From Streptomyces cellulosae (GTDB lineage: Bacteria; Actinomycetota; Actinomycetes; Streptomycetales; Streptomycetaceae): DNA of 64,000 nt. The position numbers and the translations under genes are program-made. Location: the NCBI GenBank assembly GCA_014655195.1, contig BNBH01000012.1, forward strand, positions 1-64,000. Direction: 5' to 3'. Positions 42,497 to 51,541 of this stretch are shown here, piece by piece; positions within the stretch are counted from its first letter, which is position 1; each line of letters begins with the position of its first letter. Under the pieces are notes generated by a model, which saw only the letters and a list, made by a program, of their open reading frames with translations, had not been told where the DNA came from and did no database searches.

Positions 42497-42940
42497 ATGG
42501 ATTCAGTTCCTGTCGACGAGGGGGAAACGGTGCCAGGCGCACCCCGGCTGCGGGCTTCGTACGCCCTGAACGCCGAGGGCGCGTGGATAGCGCAGGCACG
42601 GCACCTCGCGGCCGAGTTCCTCGACCGGGCGCGGACGCAGGACGGCCTGCCGGTGCCGGAGCGGGTGGTGGAGATCACCCAGCTCGTGGTCAGCGAACTG
42701 GTGACCAACGCCCGGAAGTACGCGCCGGGCCCCGTCGAACTGGACCTGCGGGTCTTCGGCGACGCCGTCGAGGTGGTCGTCCACGACGGCAACCCGGAGG
42801 TGCCGCGGCCCCGGGACGCCGACCCCGGCCGGGTGGGACAGCACGGCCTGGAGATCGTCATGGCCGTCGCCGAGGCCCTCGACGTCCGTCAGGAGGCGGA
42901 GGGCAAGAGCATCACCGCGCGCATCGCCCTCTCCGCCTGA
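42497..42940 (+). CDS. RsbW-like ATP-binding protein
   Basis: A 147-residue HATPase_c protein. The N box is ELVTNARKYA (about 75-84), the D-containing segment VVHDGNPEVP, and the G box GQHGLEIVMAVAE (about 115-127). It is the size of an anti-sigma kinase. Being 5.5 kb from the RsbQ-RsbP-RsbV set, it is a possible kinase partner, but many paralogues exist in Streptomyces. Start ATG 42497 with AAGGCGG upstream. It follows the peptidase by 88 bp and has its own sigma-B-like promoter. Confidence 0.87.
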   Translation: MDSVPVDEGETVPGAPRLRASYALNAEGAWIAQARHLAAEFLDRARTQDGLPVPERVVEITQLVVSELVTNARKYAPGPVELDLRVFGDAVEVVVHDGNPEVPRPRDADPGRVGQHGLEIVMAVAEALDVRQEAEGKSITARIALSA

Positions 42941-42956
42941 CCGCTTCCTCCCCTTC

Positions 42957-45101
42957 TCAGCTCTTCGCCGAGCCCTCGTCCGGCACCCGCTCCAGGCGGA
43001 TCAGGGCGCTCGCCCAGTCGCCGCTCGGCAGACCGACGTCCAGCCCGTACTCCGTCAGCACCGTCGCGTGGTGCACCGCGCCCGTCGCCGTGTCCCGGAA
43101 GCGGGCGCCCGGCCGCAGCCCGCGCAGCCTGAGCGGCACCCGCGGCGAACCGTGCCGCGGGCTGGCGCGGAAGGCCAGCACCACCGCCTCGCTCCCGTCC
43201 GGGGCCGTGTACTGCACGGCCGACGTGCCGTCGCCGTACGGGTCGCCGATCCGGTACTGGTCGCCGTGCTGCACCAGATGCCGGATCTCCTTGTAGCGGG
43301 CCACCAGTTCGGCGGCCTCCGACAGCTCCTCCTCGCTCCAGCGGGTGAGGTCCCCGCCGACACCGAGCAGCCCGGCCATGGCCACGTGGAACCGAAAACT
43401 CAGCGGCACGGACAGCCGGGTGAGCTGGTTGGGCACATCCGTCACCCACGCGGACATCACCCGCGCCGGGTACACCTGGCTGAAGCCCCGCTGGATGCCC
43501 AGCCGGTCCACGGCGTCGGTGTTGTCGGACGTCCACGCCTGGTCCGTGCGGGCCAGGATGCCCAGGTCGATCCGGCCGCCGCCCCCGCTGCACGTCTCGA
43601 TCCGCAGCTCCGGGTGCGCCTCGCGCAGCCGGTCCAGCACGCCGTACAGGTGGTGCACGTAGCGCGTCCACAGCCGGTCGTTGCCGTCCTCCCGGCCCGG
43701 CCAGCCGGACTCGCCGAAGACGCGGTTCATGTCCCACTTGAGGAAGTCCACGCGGTGCTCGGCGACCAGCCGGGTGAGCCAGTCGAACGCCCAGTCGGCG
43801 ACGTCCCGCCGGGCGAAGTTCAGCACGAGCTGGTTGCGCAGCTCGCTGCGCGGCCGGCCCGGCAGGTGCAGCACCCAGTCGGGGTGCGCCCGGTACAGGT
43901 CGCTGTCCGGGTTGACCATCTCCGGCTCCACCCACACGCCGAACCGCATGCCGAGCCGGCGCACGGCGTCGGACAGCGGCCGCAGACCGTCCGGGAAGCG
44001 GTCCGGCGTCGGCGTCCAGTCGCCGAGGCCCGCCCGGTCGCTGCGACGGGCGCCGAACCAGCCGTCGTCCACCACGTACAGCTCCACCCCGAGCCGGGCC
44101 GCCCGCTCGGCGAGCGCCAGTTGGCTCGCCTCGTCCACGTCGAAGCCGGTGGCCTCCCAGGAGTTGTAGAGCACCGGCGCCGTCTCGTCCGCGTGCCGCA
44201 GCACATGCGTCCGGACGTACGCGTGCCACGCCCGGCTCGCCGCACCGAAACCGCCGTCGCTGAACAGCCCGGCCGACACCGGCGTGGTGAACTCCTCGCC
44301 CGGTGCGAGCGGCACGCGCGTCCCCTCGTGGCCCACGCCGCCGGTCAGCCCCGCCCGCCCGTCCGGCGTGCGCTGCACGGTGATCCGCCAACTGCCGCTC
44401 CACGCCAGGGCCGTGCTCCACACACGCCCCTGCTCCTCGTCCGCGGTGCCGTCGTCGAGCATGGTCCAGGGGTTGGCGTGATGGCTGGTGATGCCGCGCC
44501 GGCTGGTCAGCACGGTCTCCCCGTGCGGCAGCCGTTCCCGGTGCAGCCGCGTCTCCGCCGACCACTGGCCGGTGACATGGCTCAGCCGGTAGTCGGACAG
44601 GGGCGGCAGCGTCCACGCGGCGGAGTCGGCGCGCAGCAGGTCCACCCGCTCGTCGCCGTCGTTGCGCAGCACGGTCCAGCGCTCGATCACGTCCGTGTCG
44701 GCCCGCACCCGGTAGTGCAGCGCGACCGACAGCGGCACGACCCGGTCGCGGAACTCCAGGACCAGCTCCTCACGGCCCGGCGCCGCGTCGTCCACCCGGT
44801 GGCCGACCGGCTCCCACTCGAAGGCGCGGGAGCCGTCCGCGTACCGCACCTGGAGCGAGGGCGGCCCGTAGCGGGTGCCGCCGTCCACCGGCAGCTCCTC
44901 ACCCACGGCCGGCCGCCCCTCGAAGCTGTTCGACGGCTCCGTGAACGGCGCCGCGAGCGTGTCCGCCTCCTCGGGCGTGAGGCGCGGGCCCCACGCCACA
45001 TGACAGGGCGCGCCGGTCTCGTCGATCCGCAGCGCGTACGACGTGCGCGGGGTGGTCAGCAGCCAGACCCCGGTGTCCGGGGAGCGGGTGATGAGCGGCA
45101 T
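42957..45101 (-). CDS. GH36 alpha-galactosidase
   Basis: A 714-residue intracellular GH36 enzyme. Nucleophile motif KWDMNR (Asp near 456) and acid/base motif SDNTD (near 525) are intact, and the N-terminal beta-sandwich and TIM barrel are full length. ETCSGGGGR precedes the acid/base motif. It hydrolyses terminal alpha-galactosides such as melibiose or raffinose. There is no signal peptide, so it acts on imported oligosaccharides. The start is ATG 45101, divergent from a ROK regulator across 178 bp, which is the likely regulator. Confidence 0.93.
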   Translation of the reverse strand: MPLITRSPDTGVWLLTTPRTSYALRIDETGAPCHVAWGPRLTPEEADTLAAPFTEPSNSFEGRPAVGEELPVDGGTRYGPPSLQVRYADGSRAFEWEPVGHRVDDAAPGREELVLEFRDRVVPLSVALHYRVRADTDVIERWTVLRNDGDERVDLLRADSAAWTLPPLSDYRLSHVTGQWSAETRLHRERLPHGETVLTSRRGITSHHANPWTMLDDGTADEEQGRVWSTALAWSGSWRITVQRTPDGRAGLTGGVGHEGTRVPLAPGEEFTTPVSAGLFSDGGFGAASRAWHAYVRTHVLRHADETAPVLYNSWEATGFDVDEASQLALAERAARLGVELYVVDDGWFGARRSDRAGLGDWTPTPDRFPDGLRPLSDAVRRLGMRFGVWVEPEMVNPDSDLYRAHPDWVLHLPGRPRSELRNQLVLNFARRDVADWAFDWLTRLVAEHRVDFLKWDMNRVFGESGWPGREDGNDRLWTRYVHHLYGVLDRLREAHPELRIETCSGGGGRIDLGILARTDQAWTSDNTDAVDRLGIQRGFSQVYPARVMSAWVTDVPNQLTRLSVPLSFRFHVAMAGLLGVGGDLTRWSEEELSEAAELVARYKEIRHLVQHGDQYRIGDPYGDGTSAVQYTAPDGSEAVVLAFRASPRHGSPRVPLRLRGLRPGARFRDTATGAVHHATVLTEYGLDVGLPSGDWASALIRLERVPDEGSAKS

Positions 45102-45243
45102 GGTGCCTCACGATCGGCGTCAGGGGATTGCACCGCACACCCAAGCGCGTCTTTCGATCACACGTCAAGAGCGGCCTGCGTCTTACGTTTACAAGGTGGA
45201 AAGGCACCCTCCATGACCTTCGAAAGAAAGACTACCTCTTTAA

Positions 45244-45272
45244 TTGACAGCGGAAAATAAGGGGCCTAGGTT
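45244..45272 (+). promoter_or_regulatory. Consensus promoter for a leaderless ROK gene
   Basis: TTGACA (45244-45249), 17 bp, TAGGTT (45267-45272). The expected transcription start, 7-8 nt further on, falls at the ATG at 45280, so the message is probably leaderless. This promoter also rules out the upstream in-frame TTG as the start. Confidence 0.75.
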
Positions 45273-45279
45273 CCCGGTC

Positions 45280-46446
45280 ATGCCCTCGACCTCGCCCGCC
45301 GAGACGTTCCCGGCGCACACCCCGGCGGCCTCCCAGATCTTCACCACCGTCCTCACGCACGGCCCGCTCACCCGGCAGGAGGCGGCCCGGCGGACGGGCC
45401 TGTCCCCGGCGGCCGTCACCAAGGCCGTACGGCCGCTGATCGAGGCCGGCTTCCTGGTGGAGGACGCGGGCGCGGAGGTCCGCCCGGGGCTCGGCCGCCC
45501 GGCCAACCCGGTGCGGGTCGACGGCGGACGGGCGCTGTTCATCGGGCTGAAGGCGACCGGCGACGAGATCATCGGCGTGCTCGCCGACCTGTGCTGCCGT
45601 ATCCGCGTCGCCCGGCGCGTCCCCCTGACCGGCCGCACGCCGCGCGAGGTGCTCCCGGTCGCCGCCGACCTCGTACGGGAACTGCTCACCGAGGCCGAGG
45701 GGTTCGGCGTCCAGGTCCTGGGGCTCGGCATCGCCGTCGCGGGTGACGTGGACCGCGCCGCGGGCACCGTGCGCTTCTCGCCCTTCCTGGACTGGCACGA
45801 CGTCCCCCTCGCCGCGCTCGCCGAGGAGGCGAGCGGGCTGCCGGTCACCGTCGACAACGACGTCCGCGCGCTGACCGTGGCCGAGCAGTGGTTCGGGGAC
45901 GGCGTGGGCCTGTCCGACTTCGCCGTCGTCACCGTGGGCGCGGGTATCGGCTGCGGGCTCGTGGTGCACGGGCGGGTCGTCTCCGGCGCGCACGGCGTCG
46001 CGGGGGAGATCGGCCATGTCCCCGTCGTCCCGGACGGCCCGCCCTGTCACTGCGGCGACCGCGGCTGCCTGGAGGCCGTCGCCTCCGACGCGGCGATCAC
46101 CGCCCGGGTCCGCGAGGTGACCGGCGTCCCGGTCGCCGACGCCGCGGAGGCCGTCGCCCTGGCCCGCGCGGGGGACGCGGGGGCGCGCGCCGTCTACGCC
46201 CGGGCGGGAGAGGCCATCGGCCGGGGGATCGCCACCGTCGCCAACCTGCTCGGCCCCGCACGCGTGATCATCTCCGGTGAGGGTCTCGCCGCGTACGACC
46301 TGTTCGCCGGGCAGGTCCGTGACGCCTTCGCCGCGGCCGCCTTCGGCTCCGCCGCCCGCTGCGAGGTCCGCACCCGCCCGCTGCCGTTCGAGGAGTGGGC
46401 CAGGGGAGCCGCCGCCACGGCCATCCAGTCCTTCGCCGGCCGCTGA
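45280..46446 (+). CDS. ROK-family transcription regulator
   Basis: A 388-residue ROK repressor. The N-terminal winged helix is residues 15-70 (GPLTRQEAARRTGLSPAAVT). The ROK sugar-binding domain has VDNDVRALTVAEQW, a glycine-rich GAGIGCGLVV and the zinc motif CHCGDRGCLE. It is divergent from the GH36 alpha-galactosidase and probably represses it until a galactoside binds. The ATG at 45280 coincides with the predicted transcription start, and no ribosome site is seen upstream. Confidence 0.91.
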   Translation: MPSTSPAETFPAHTPAASQIFTTVLTHGPLTRQEAARRTGLSPAAVTKAVRPLIEAGFLVEDAGAEVRPGLGRPANPVRVDGGRALFIGLKATGDEIIGVLADLCCRIRVARRVPLTGRTPREVLPVAADLVRELLTEAEGFGVQVLGLGIAVAGDVDRAAGTVRFSPFLDWHDVPLAALAEEASGLPVTVDNDVRALTVAEQWFGDGVGLSDFAVVTVGAGIGCGLVVHGRVVSGAHGVAGEIGHVPVVPDGPPCHCGDRGCLEAVASDAAITARVREVTGVPVADAAEAVALARAGDAGARAVYARAGEAIGRGIATVANLLGPARVIISGEGLAAYDLFAGQVRDAFAAAAFGSAARCEVRTRPLPFEEWARGAAATAIQSFAGR

Positions 46447-46513
46447 CGCCCGCCGGGGACCGGGAGATGAACGGCCGATGACGGCCTGATGCAGCCGGTG
46501 CCGGGCCGGTCGG

Positions 46514-47818
46514 GTGCCGCTAGTCTCCCTACGGGTCACTTCTTCATCACGGGACACGTGGGAGGCGACGCTGAACACCACGACGCTCCACCCTCGAAGA
46601 CTTCCCCCGCGGGGGACCCGGCTGCGCGGGCTGTTCGTCCTCGCCCTGCTCGCCGCCCTCCTCGGCCCCGCCCCCTCGGCGGCCGCCGGCACGCCGCCCC
46701 GCCACGACGTGGTCACCTGGGCGACCAGTGCCTTCCGACTGGGCACGGGCGTGCCCGACCGCGCCTACCGGCTGGTGGTGCACACCAGCGTCGGCGGCGA
46801 CCGGATGCGCGTACGGCTCTCCAACGCCTTCGGCGACCGGCCGCTGACCTTCGACAGCGTGTACGCGGGACGTCAGGCGGAGGGCGCCGCCCTGGTCCCC
46901 GGCAGCAACCGCCGGGTCACCTTCGACGGCAGCACGAGCGTGACGATCCCGCCCGGTGGCCTCGTCCTCAGCGACCCGCTCCCCGGCCGGGTCCACGCCC
47001 GCACCAACCTGGTCGTCAGCCTGCACAGCCCCGACGCGGGCGGCCCCGCCACCGGACACCGGCTGGCCATGCAGACCTCGTACCTCACCCAGGGCGACCA
47101 CACGGCCGACGAGAGCGCCGCCCCCTGGACACGGACCGTCACGTCCTGGTTCTACCTGGACGCCGTCACCGTCCGCACCCCCGCCCGCACCGGCGCGGTC
47201 GTCGCGCTCGGCGACTCCATCACCGACGGCTGGGAGTCCACCACGGACCTCAACCGCCGCTGGCCCGACCACCTCTCCCGCCGCCTCCAGCACTCCCTCG
47301 CCACCACCGTCCGCGGCGTGGCCAACGCGGGCATCTCCGCCAACAAGGTGCTCGCCGACACCTACTCGCCCAGCGCCCTGAACCGCCTCGACCGCGACGT
47401 GCTGTCCCACCCGGGCGTGCGCACGGTCCTGCTGTTCGAGGGCGTCAACGACCTCAAGGCGCACACCGGCGTCACGGCCCAGGACCTGATCGACGGCTAC
47501 CGGCAGCTCACCGACCGCGTCCACGCGGCCGGGCACTGTGTGGTCGCCGCCACGATCGCGCCGTTCAAGGGCTGGTCCGAGTGGGACGCGGAGGCCGAGG
47601 CGGTCCGCCAGGAGGTCAACGCGTTCATCCGCTCCGGCGGGCCGTTCGACGCCGTGGCCGACTTCGACCGGGCCGTGCGCAGCCCCGACGACCCCGAGTC
47701 CATCCGGCCCGAGTACGACAACGGCGACCACCTCCACTTCACCGACGAGGGCATGCGGGCGATGGCCGACGAGGTCCGCCTGAAGGACCTGGAGTGCGCC
47801 AAGGGGCCCAGGCGCTGA
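46514..47818 (+). CDS. Secreted SGNH/GDSL hydrolase
   Basis: A 434-residue secreted esterase. A hydrophobic signal segment (LFVLALLAALLGPAPSAAA) ends near residue 60. The SGNH domain shows GDSITDG (Ser), GVANAG (block II), EGVNDLK (block III) and DHLHFTDEG (block V Asp and His). The N-terminal half before GDSIT is a beta-rich domain. The start is uncertain: GTG 46514 gives a long n-region, while CTG 46571 with GGGAGG five nt upstream would give a more normal signal peptide. A TAGTCT -10-like box at 46521-46526 favours the later start. Probably acts on acetylated or lipid esters outside the cell. Confidence 0.85.
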   Translation: MPLVSLRVTSSSRDTWEATLNTTTLHPRRLPPRGTRLRGLFVLALLAALLGPAPSAAAGTPPRHDVVTWATSAFRLGTGVPDRAYRLVVHTSVGGDRMRVRLSNAFGDRPLTFDSVYAGRQAEGAALVPGSNRRVTFDGSTSVTIPPGGLVLSDPLPGRVHARTNLVVSLHSPDAGGPATGHRLAMQTSYLTQGDHTADESAAPWTRTVTSWFYLDAVTVRTPARTGAVVALGDSITDGWESTTDLNRRWPDHLSRRLQHSLATTVRGVANAGISANKVLADTYSPSALNRLDRDVLSHPGVRTVLLFEGVNDLKAHTGVTAQDLIDGYRQLTDRVHAAGHCVVAATIAPFKGWSEWDAEAEAVRQEVNAFIRSGGPFDAVADFDRAVRSPDDPESIRPEYDNGDHLHFTDEGMRAMADEVRLKDLECAKGPRR

Positions 47819-47951
47819 CCCCGCCCGGCGCCCCCGGGGAGGACCGGGCGACCCGGTGTCCGGCGCACCGGGCGCGGGCGGAACAATGCAGGTCCCGGCA
47901 CGGTTCTCACTGAGGAACGTCGCAGCACACCTGGGAGAAGGGCGACACACG

Positions 47952-48464
47952 ATGACAAGGACCGAGGAGAAGGCGCTGCTCGCGGGCGGCTGCTTCTGGG
48001 GCATGCAGGAGCTGATCCGCACGCTGCCGGGCGTGCTGAGCACCCGGGTGGGGTACAGCGGCGGCGACGTCCCCAACGCGACCTACCGCAACCACGGCAC
48101 CCACGCCGAGTCCATCGAGATCACCTACGACCCGACGGTCACCGACTACCGGACGATCCTGGAGTACTTCTTCCAGATCCACGACCCGACGACGAAGAAC
48201 CGCCAGGGCAACGACATCGGCATGAGCTACCGCTCCGCGATCTTCTACTACGACGACGAGCAGAAGCGCGTCGCCGAGGAGACCATCGCCGACGTCGACG
48301 CGTCCGGACTGTGGCCGGGCAAGGTGGTCACCGAGGTGACCCCGGCCGGTGACTTCTGGGAGGCCGAGCCGGAGCACCAGGACTACCTCCAGCGCTACCC
48401 GGACGGCTACACCTGCCACTTCCCGCGGCCCAACTGGCGCCTGCCCAGGCGCGCGGCGTCCTGA
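47952..48464 (+). CDS. msrA: Peptide-methionine (S)-S-oxide reductase
   Basis: A 170-residue MsrA. GGCFWG near residue 12 carries the catalytic cysteine, followed by GYSGG and YRNHGTHAE in the typical order. IHDPTTKNRQGNDIGMSYRS is the conserved middle. A cysteine near the end (YTCHFPRPNW) may resolve. It repairs oxidised methionine using thioredoxin in the cytoplasm. ATG 47952 with GGGAGAAGGG upstream. A strong terminator follows 16 nt after the stop. Confidence 0.95.
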   Translation: MTRTEEKALLAGGCFWGMQELIRTLPGVLSTRVGYSGGDVPNATYRNHGTHAESIEITYDPTVTDYRTILEYFFQIHDPTTKNRQGNDIGMSYRSAIFYYDDEQKRVAEETIADVDASGLWPGKVVTEVTPAGDFWEAEPEHQDYLQRYPDGYTCHFPRPNWRLPRRAAS

Positions 48465-48480
48465 GCCGACGGCCCGACAC

Positions 48481-48520
48481 GACAAGGGGCGCGCCCGCTT
48501 CGGCGGGCGCGCCCCTTGTC
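48481..48520. terminator. Very strong bidirectional terminator
   Basis: Perfect 18-bp stem GACAAGGGGCGCGCCCGC with loop TTCG and its complement, between msrA and the convergent dehydrogenase gene (ends 48542). Confidence 0.9.
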
Positions 48521-48541
48521 GCAGGCGGACGTGACGTGACG

Positions 48542-49423
48542 TCACGCCACGCGTGAGATCAGCTCCTGCAGGTACAGCCCGCGTGCCGCGTCCGGAGCGG
48601 TCGTGACGCCGGTGCGCACCGCCGTCGCGAACTCCCGGCGCAGCACCGGCCAGCACTCCTCGTGGTCGATCTCCGCCGTGTCGTACACCAACGGCTCCCC
48701 GGCGCCGAACAGTTCGACGCGGGTGACCGCCCGTGGCACGTTCACCGCGCCGGACAGCGACGCCTGGCTGACCGCGCCGTTCTCGTGCTCGCAGGTCAGT
48801 TCCAGCCACGTGCGGGAGTCACCGGTGCCGCGGATCGTCTTGATCGGGCCCACCGCCGCGTCCAGCAGGTCCAGCAGATGCGGGCCGAGGTCCAGCAGCG
48901 CGCCCTGCTCCAGCCGCCAGCCCGTCGCGAACTCCCCGCCCAGAAAGGCGCCGTGGAGATAGCAGGAGCGGGCGCCGGACACCTCGGTGTGCCGGGCGGC
49001 GGCGAGGAACGCCCGGGTCACCGGGTGGTACCGCTTGGTCAGCACGAGCTGCGAGACCACGCCCGCCTCGGCCACCGCGTCCGCCACACGGCGGGCAGCG
49101 TCCAGATCGGGGCCGAGCGGCTTCTCCAGCAGCAGCGCCTTGCCGTGCCTGGCGGCCAGGGGCGCCAGCCCGGCCTGCACGGCGGGCGGCACGGCGAACG
49201 CCACCGCCTCGCACCGGTCGAGCAACTCCTCGAAGGAGGCGGCCACTTCGGCCCCGTACGGGACCGCCGTCTCGTGAGCGGCTTCGGCGCGGCGGGCCCA
49301 GACGGCGGTGAGCCGGGTCTCGGGTCCTGCCGCGAGGATCCGGGCGTGCATGGCGCGGGCCCAGGGGCCCGCGCCGACCAGGCCGACCTCGACGGGCCGG
49401 CGGGTCCAGGGGGAGGAGGTCAC
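48542..49423 (-). CDS. Gfo/Idh/MocA-family oxidoreductase
   Basis: A 293-residue NAD(P)-dependent sugar or inositol dehydrogenase. The Rossmann motif VGLVGAGPWA is near the N terminus, LLEKPLG near 100 holds the EKP catalytic lysine and DLGPHLLDLL near 180 the D-x3-H pair. Members oxidise sugar hydroxyls, often at C3. It is the last gene of a minus-strand unit with a ROK regulator (4-bp overlap) and a sugar ABC transporter, so its substrate is probably the imported sugar. Start ATG 49423 lies in the ROK stop. Confidence 0.9.
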   Translation of the reverse strand: MTSSPWTRRPVEVGLVGAGPWARAMHARILAAGPETRLTAVWARRAEAAHETAVPYGAEVAASFEELLDRCEAVAFAVPPAVQAGLAPLAARHGKALLLEKPLGPDLDAARRVADAVAEAGVVSQLVLTKRYHPVTRAFLAAARHTEVSGARSCYLHGAFLGGEFATGWRLEQGALLDLGPHLLDLLDAAVGPIKTIRGTGDSRTWLELTCEHENGAVSQASLSGAVNVPRAVTRVELFGAGEPLVYDTAEIDHEECWPVLRREFATAVRTGVTTAPDAARGLYLQELISRVA

Positions 49424-50652
49424 GGTTGTCCTGACTTCGGCGCGAGGATCCCGGCGAGCCGGGCGTCCGCACGCGCGGGGGAGTAGAGGTGCTCGACGAC
49501 CGTGGTCGCGGCCCCTATGAGGCCGGCGTGGTCGCCGAGGCGGGAGGTGACGATCTGGAGGTTGGCCGTGGTGCGGGGCATCGCCCGTTGGTACAACAGT
49601 TCGCGCACGCCGGTCATGAACGGCACCCCGGACAGGTCCCCGGCGAGCATCAGCACGCCGGGGTTGAGCAGCGTGACGACGGTGACGAGCACCTCGCCGA
49701 CCCGGCGGCCCGCCTCACGCGCGAGGCGGATCGCGTCCGGATGCCCCTCGGCGAGCAGCCGCCTGACGTCCGAGCCGGACGCGGCGTTGCCGTCCGCACC
49801 GGACAGCTCCTTCGCCAGGGCCCGGCCGCTCGCCACGGCCGCCAGACAGCCGTACGAGCCGCACATGCACAGCGCGTCGGTGCGGTCGTGCACCCGGATG
49901 TGCCCGATGTCGCCGGCGCCGCCGTCGATGCCCCGGTAGACGTGCCCGTCGACGACCACGCCGGCGCCGATGCCGGTGGAGACCTTCACCAGCACGAACG
50001 CGCCGCAGTCCCGGTGGTTGGCCTGCTGTTCGGCCAGCGCCATCAGGTTGGCGTCGTTGTCCACCAGCACCGGCACCGGGCCGCCCTCCAGGCTCGCGCC
50101 CACGTGCCCCGCGTACGCGTCCTGGAGGCGCTCGCGGATCGGGTAGCGGTCCCAGCCGGGCATGATGGGCGGCTCCACGACCTGGCCGACCTCCCAGTCG
50201 ACCGGGCCGGGCACCGACAGGCCCACCCCGCAGACGCGGGACGGATCGGCGCCCGCCGCGGCGATCAGGTCCGGGAACCACCGGGTGACGTGGTCCAGGA
50301 CGTGGTCCGGGCCCTCGGTGATGTCCAGCGGCCCGGTGTGCTCGGCGAGGATCGTGCCGGTCAGGTCCAGCACCGCCGCCCGGGCGTGCCGGGTCTCCAG
50401 GTCCACGGCCACCACCGAGGCGTGCGTGGGGTCGAAGACGATCCGCTCCGACGGGCGGCCCCCGGTGGAGGCGCCCGTGGTGTGCCGCAGCCAGCCGGCC
50501 CGGTTCAGCAGGTCGAGGCGCTGCCCCACGGTGGACCGGGACAGCCCGGTGGAGCGTTGCAGGGCGGCCCGGGTGTTGGCACGGCCGCTGCGGATCAGGT
50601 CCAGCAGTCCGCCCGCGCTGACCGGCTGCGGCGTCGTCACACGTTCCCCCAT
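49420..50652 (-). CDS. ROK-family transcription regulator
   Basis: A 410-residue ROK protein with winged helix N terminus (TRAALQRSTGLSRSTVGQRL) and ROK domain. VLVDNDANLMALAEQ, GIGAGVVVDG and the zinc motif CMCGSYGC are visible; the usual Glu after the last Cys is Leu. It lies between the transporter genes and the dehydrogenase in one unit, so it probably regulates the sugar island, including the divergent promoter at 54.0 kb. Start ATG 50652, 4 bp from the permease stop. Confidence 0.9.
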   Translation of the reverse strand: MGERVTTPQPVSAGGLLDLIRSGRANTRAALQRSTGLSRSTVGQRLDLLNRAGWLRHTTGASTGGRPSERIVFDPTHASVVAVDLETRHARAAVLDLTGTILAEHTGPLDITEGPDHVLDHVTRWFPDLIAAAGADPSRVCGVGLSVPGPVDWEVGQVVEPPIMPGWDRYPIRERLQDAYAGHVGASLEGGPVPVLVDNDANLMALAEQQANHRDCGAFVLVKVSTGIGAGVVVDGHVYRGIDGGAGDIGHIRVHDRTDALCMCGSYGCLAAVASGRALAKELSGADGNAASGSDVRRLLAEGHPDAIRLAREAGRRVGEVLVTVVTLLNPGVLMLAGDLSGVPFMTGVRELLYQRAMPRTTANLQIVTSRLGDHAGLIGAATTVVEHLYSPARADARLAGILAPKSGQP

Positions 50653-50656
50653 GGCG

Positions 50657-51541
50657 TCAGCTCTTGTCGGCGCCGCTGGTGAGGCCTTCGGTGAGCAGCC
50701 GTTCGGCGGCGAAGAACAGGAATACCACGGGGATCGTCAGCACCACCGAACCGGCCATCAGAACCGTCTTCGGCACCTCGACGCCGTTGGACAGCTGCGC
50801 GAGACCCAGCGACACCGTCCACGAGCCGGGGTCGGCGGCCAGGAACAGCAGGGCGAACAGGAACTCGTTCCACGCGATCATGAAGACGTACAGGCCGGTC
50901 GCCATCAGCGAGGGCAGCGCCAGCGGCAGGATCACCTTCCGCACGGTCTGCAGCCTGCTGCACCCGTCCAGCGCAGCCGCCTCCTCGATCGAGTACGGGA
51001 TGGTGACCAGGTAGTTCTTCAGCATGTACACCGACACCGGCACCGTCTGCGCCACATAGACCACGGCGAGGCCCACCAGGCTGGAGGACAGCCCCATCCT
51101 GGCGAAGATCACGAACAGCGGGACGGCGAGCAGCGTCGCCGGGAACAGGTAGACGGCCAGGAACAGGGCGCTGACCTGCCGGTGCCCGAAGAACTTCAGC
51201 CGGCTCACCGCGTAGGCGCCGGGCACCGCCGCCGCCAGCGTCAGCAGCACCGTACCGAGCGACACCAGCGCCGAGTTGAGCAGGAACCGCATGAAGCCCT
51301 GCCCGCCGGCGTCGGTGGAGCGCAGGACGTCCTGGTAGGTGGACACCGTGAAGTCCTTGGCCGACAGCCACAGGGACCCGGGGTCCAGCAGCAGCGCGTC
51401 GATGGGCTTCAGGGACAGCAGGAGCATGTAGTAGAAGGGCAGCAGGGTGATCGCCGCGAGGAACGCGATCACCAGCCACTTCAGGACGCCGAGGACGCGG
51501 TCCTCGACCTGGGCCCGGGACAGGGCGGTCTTGCCGGTCAC
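50657..51541 (-). CDS. Sugar ABC transporter permease (MalG type)
   Basis: A 294-residue membrane permease with six helices. The EAA motif is SIEEAAALDGCSRLQTVRKV, then ILPLALPSLMATGLY. N-terminal helix WLVIAFLAAITLLPFYYML. It begins at GTG 51541, overlapping the stop of the partner permease by 4 bp. With that partner and the binding protein it forms a CUT1-type importer. No ATPase gene is nearby; in Streptomyces a shared MsiK-type ATPase usually serves. Confidence 0.92.
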   Translation of the reverse strand: MTGKTALSRAQVEDRVLGVLKWLVIAFLAAITLLPFYYMLLLSLKPIDALLLDPGSLWLSAKDFTVSTYQDVLRSTDAGGQGFMRFLLNSALVSLGTVLLTLAAAVPGAYAVSRLKFFGHRQVSALFLAVYLFPATLLAVPLFVIFARMGLSSSLVGLAVVYVAQTVPVSVYMLKNYLVTIPYSIEEAAALDGCSRLQTVRKVILPLALPSLMATGLYVFMIAWNEFLFALLFLAADPGSWTVSLGLAQLSNGVEVPKTVLMAGSVVLTIPVVFLFFAAERLLTEGLTSGADKS

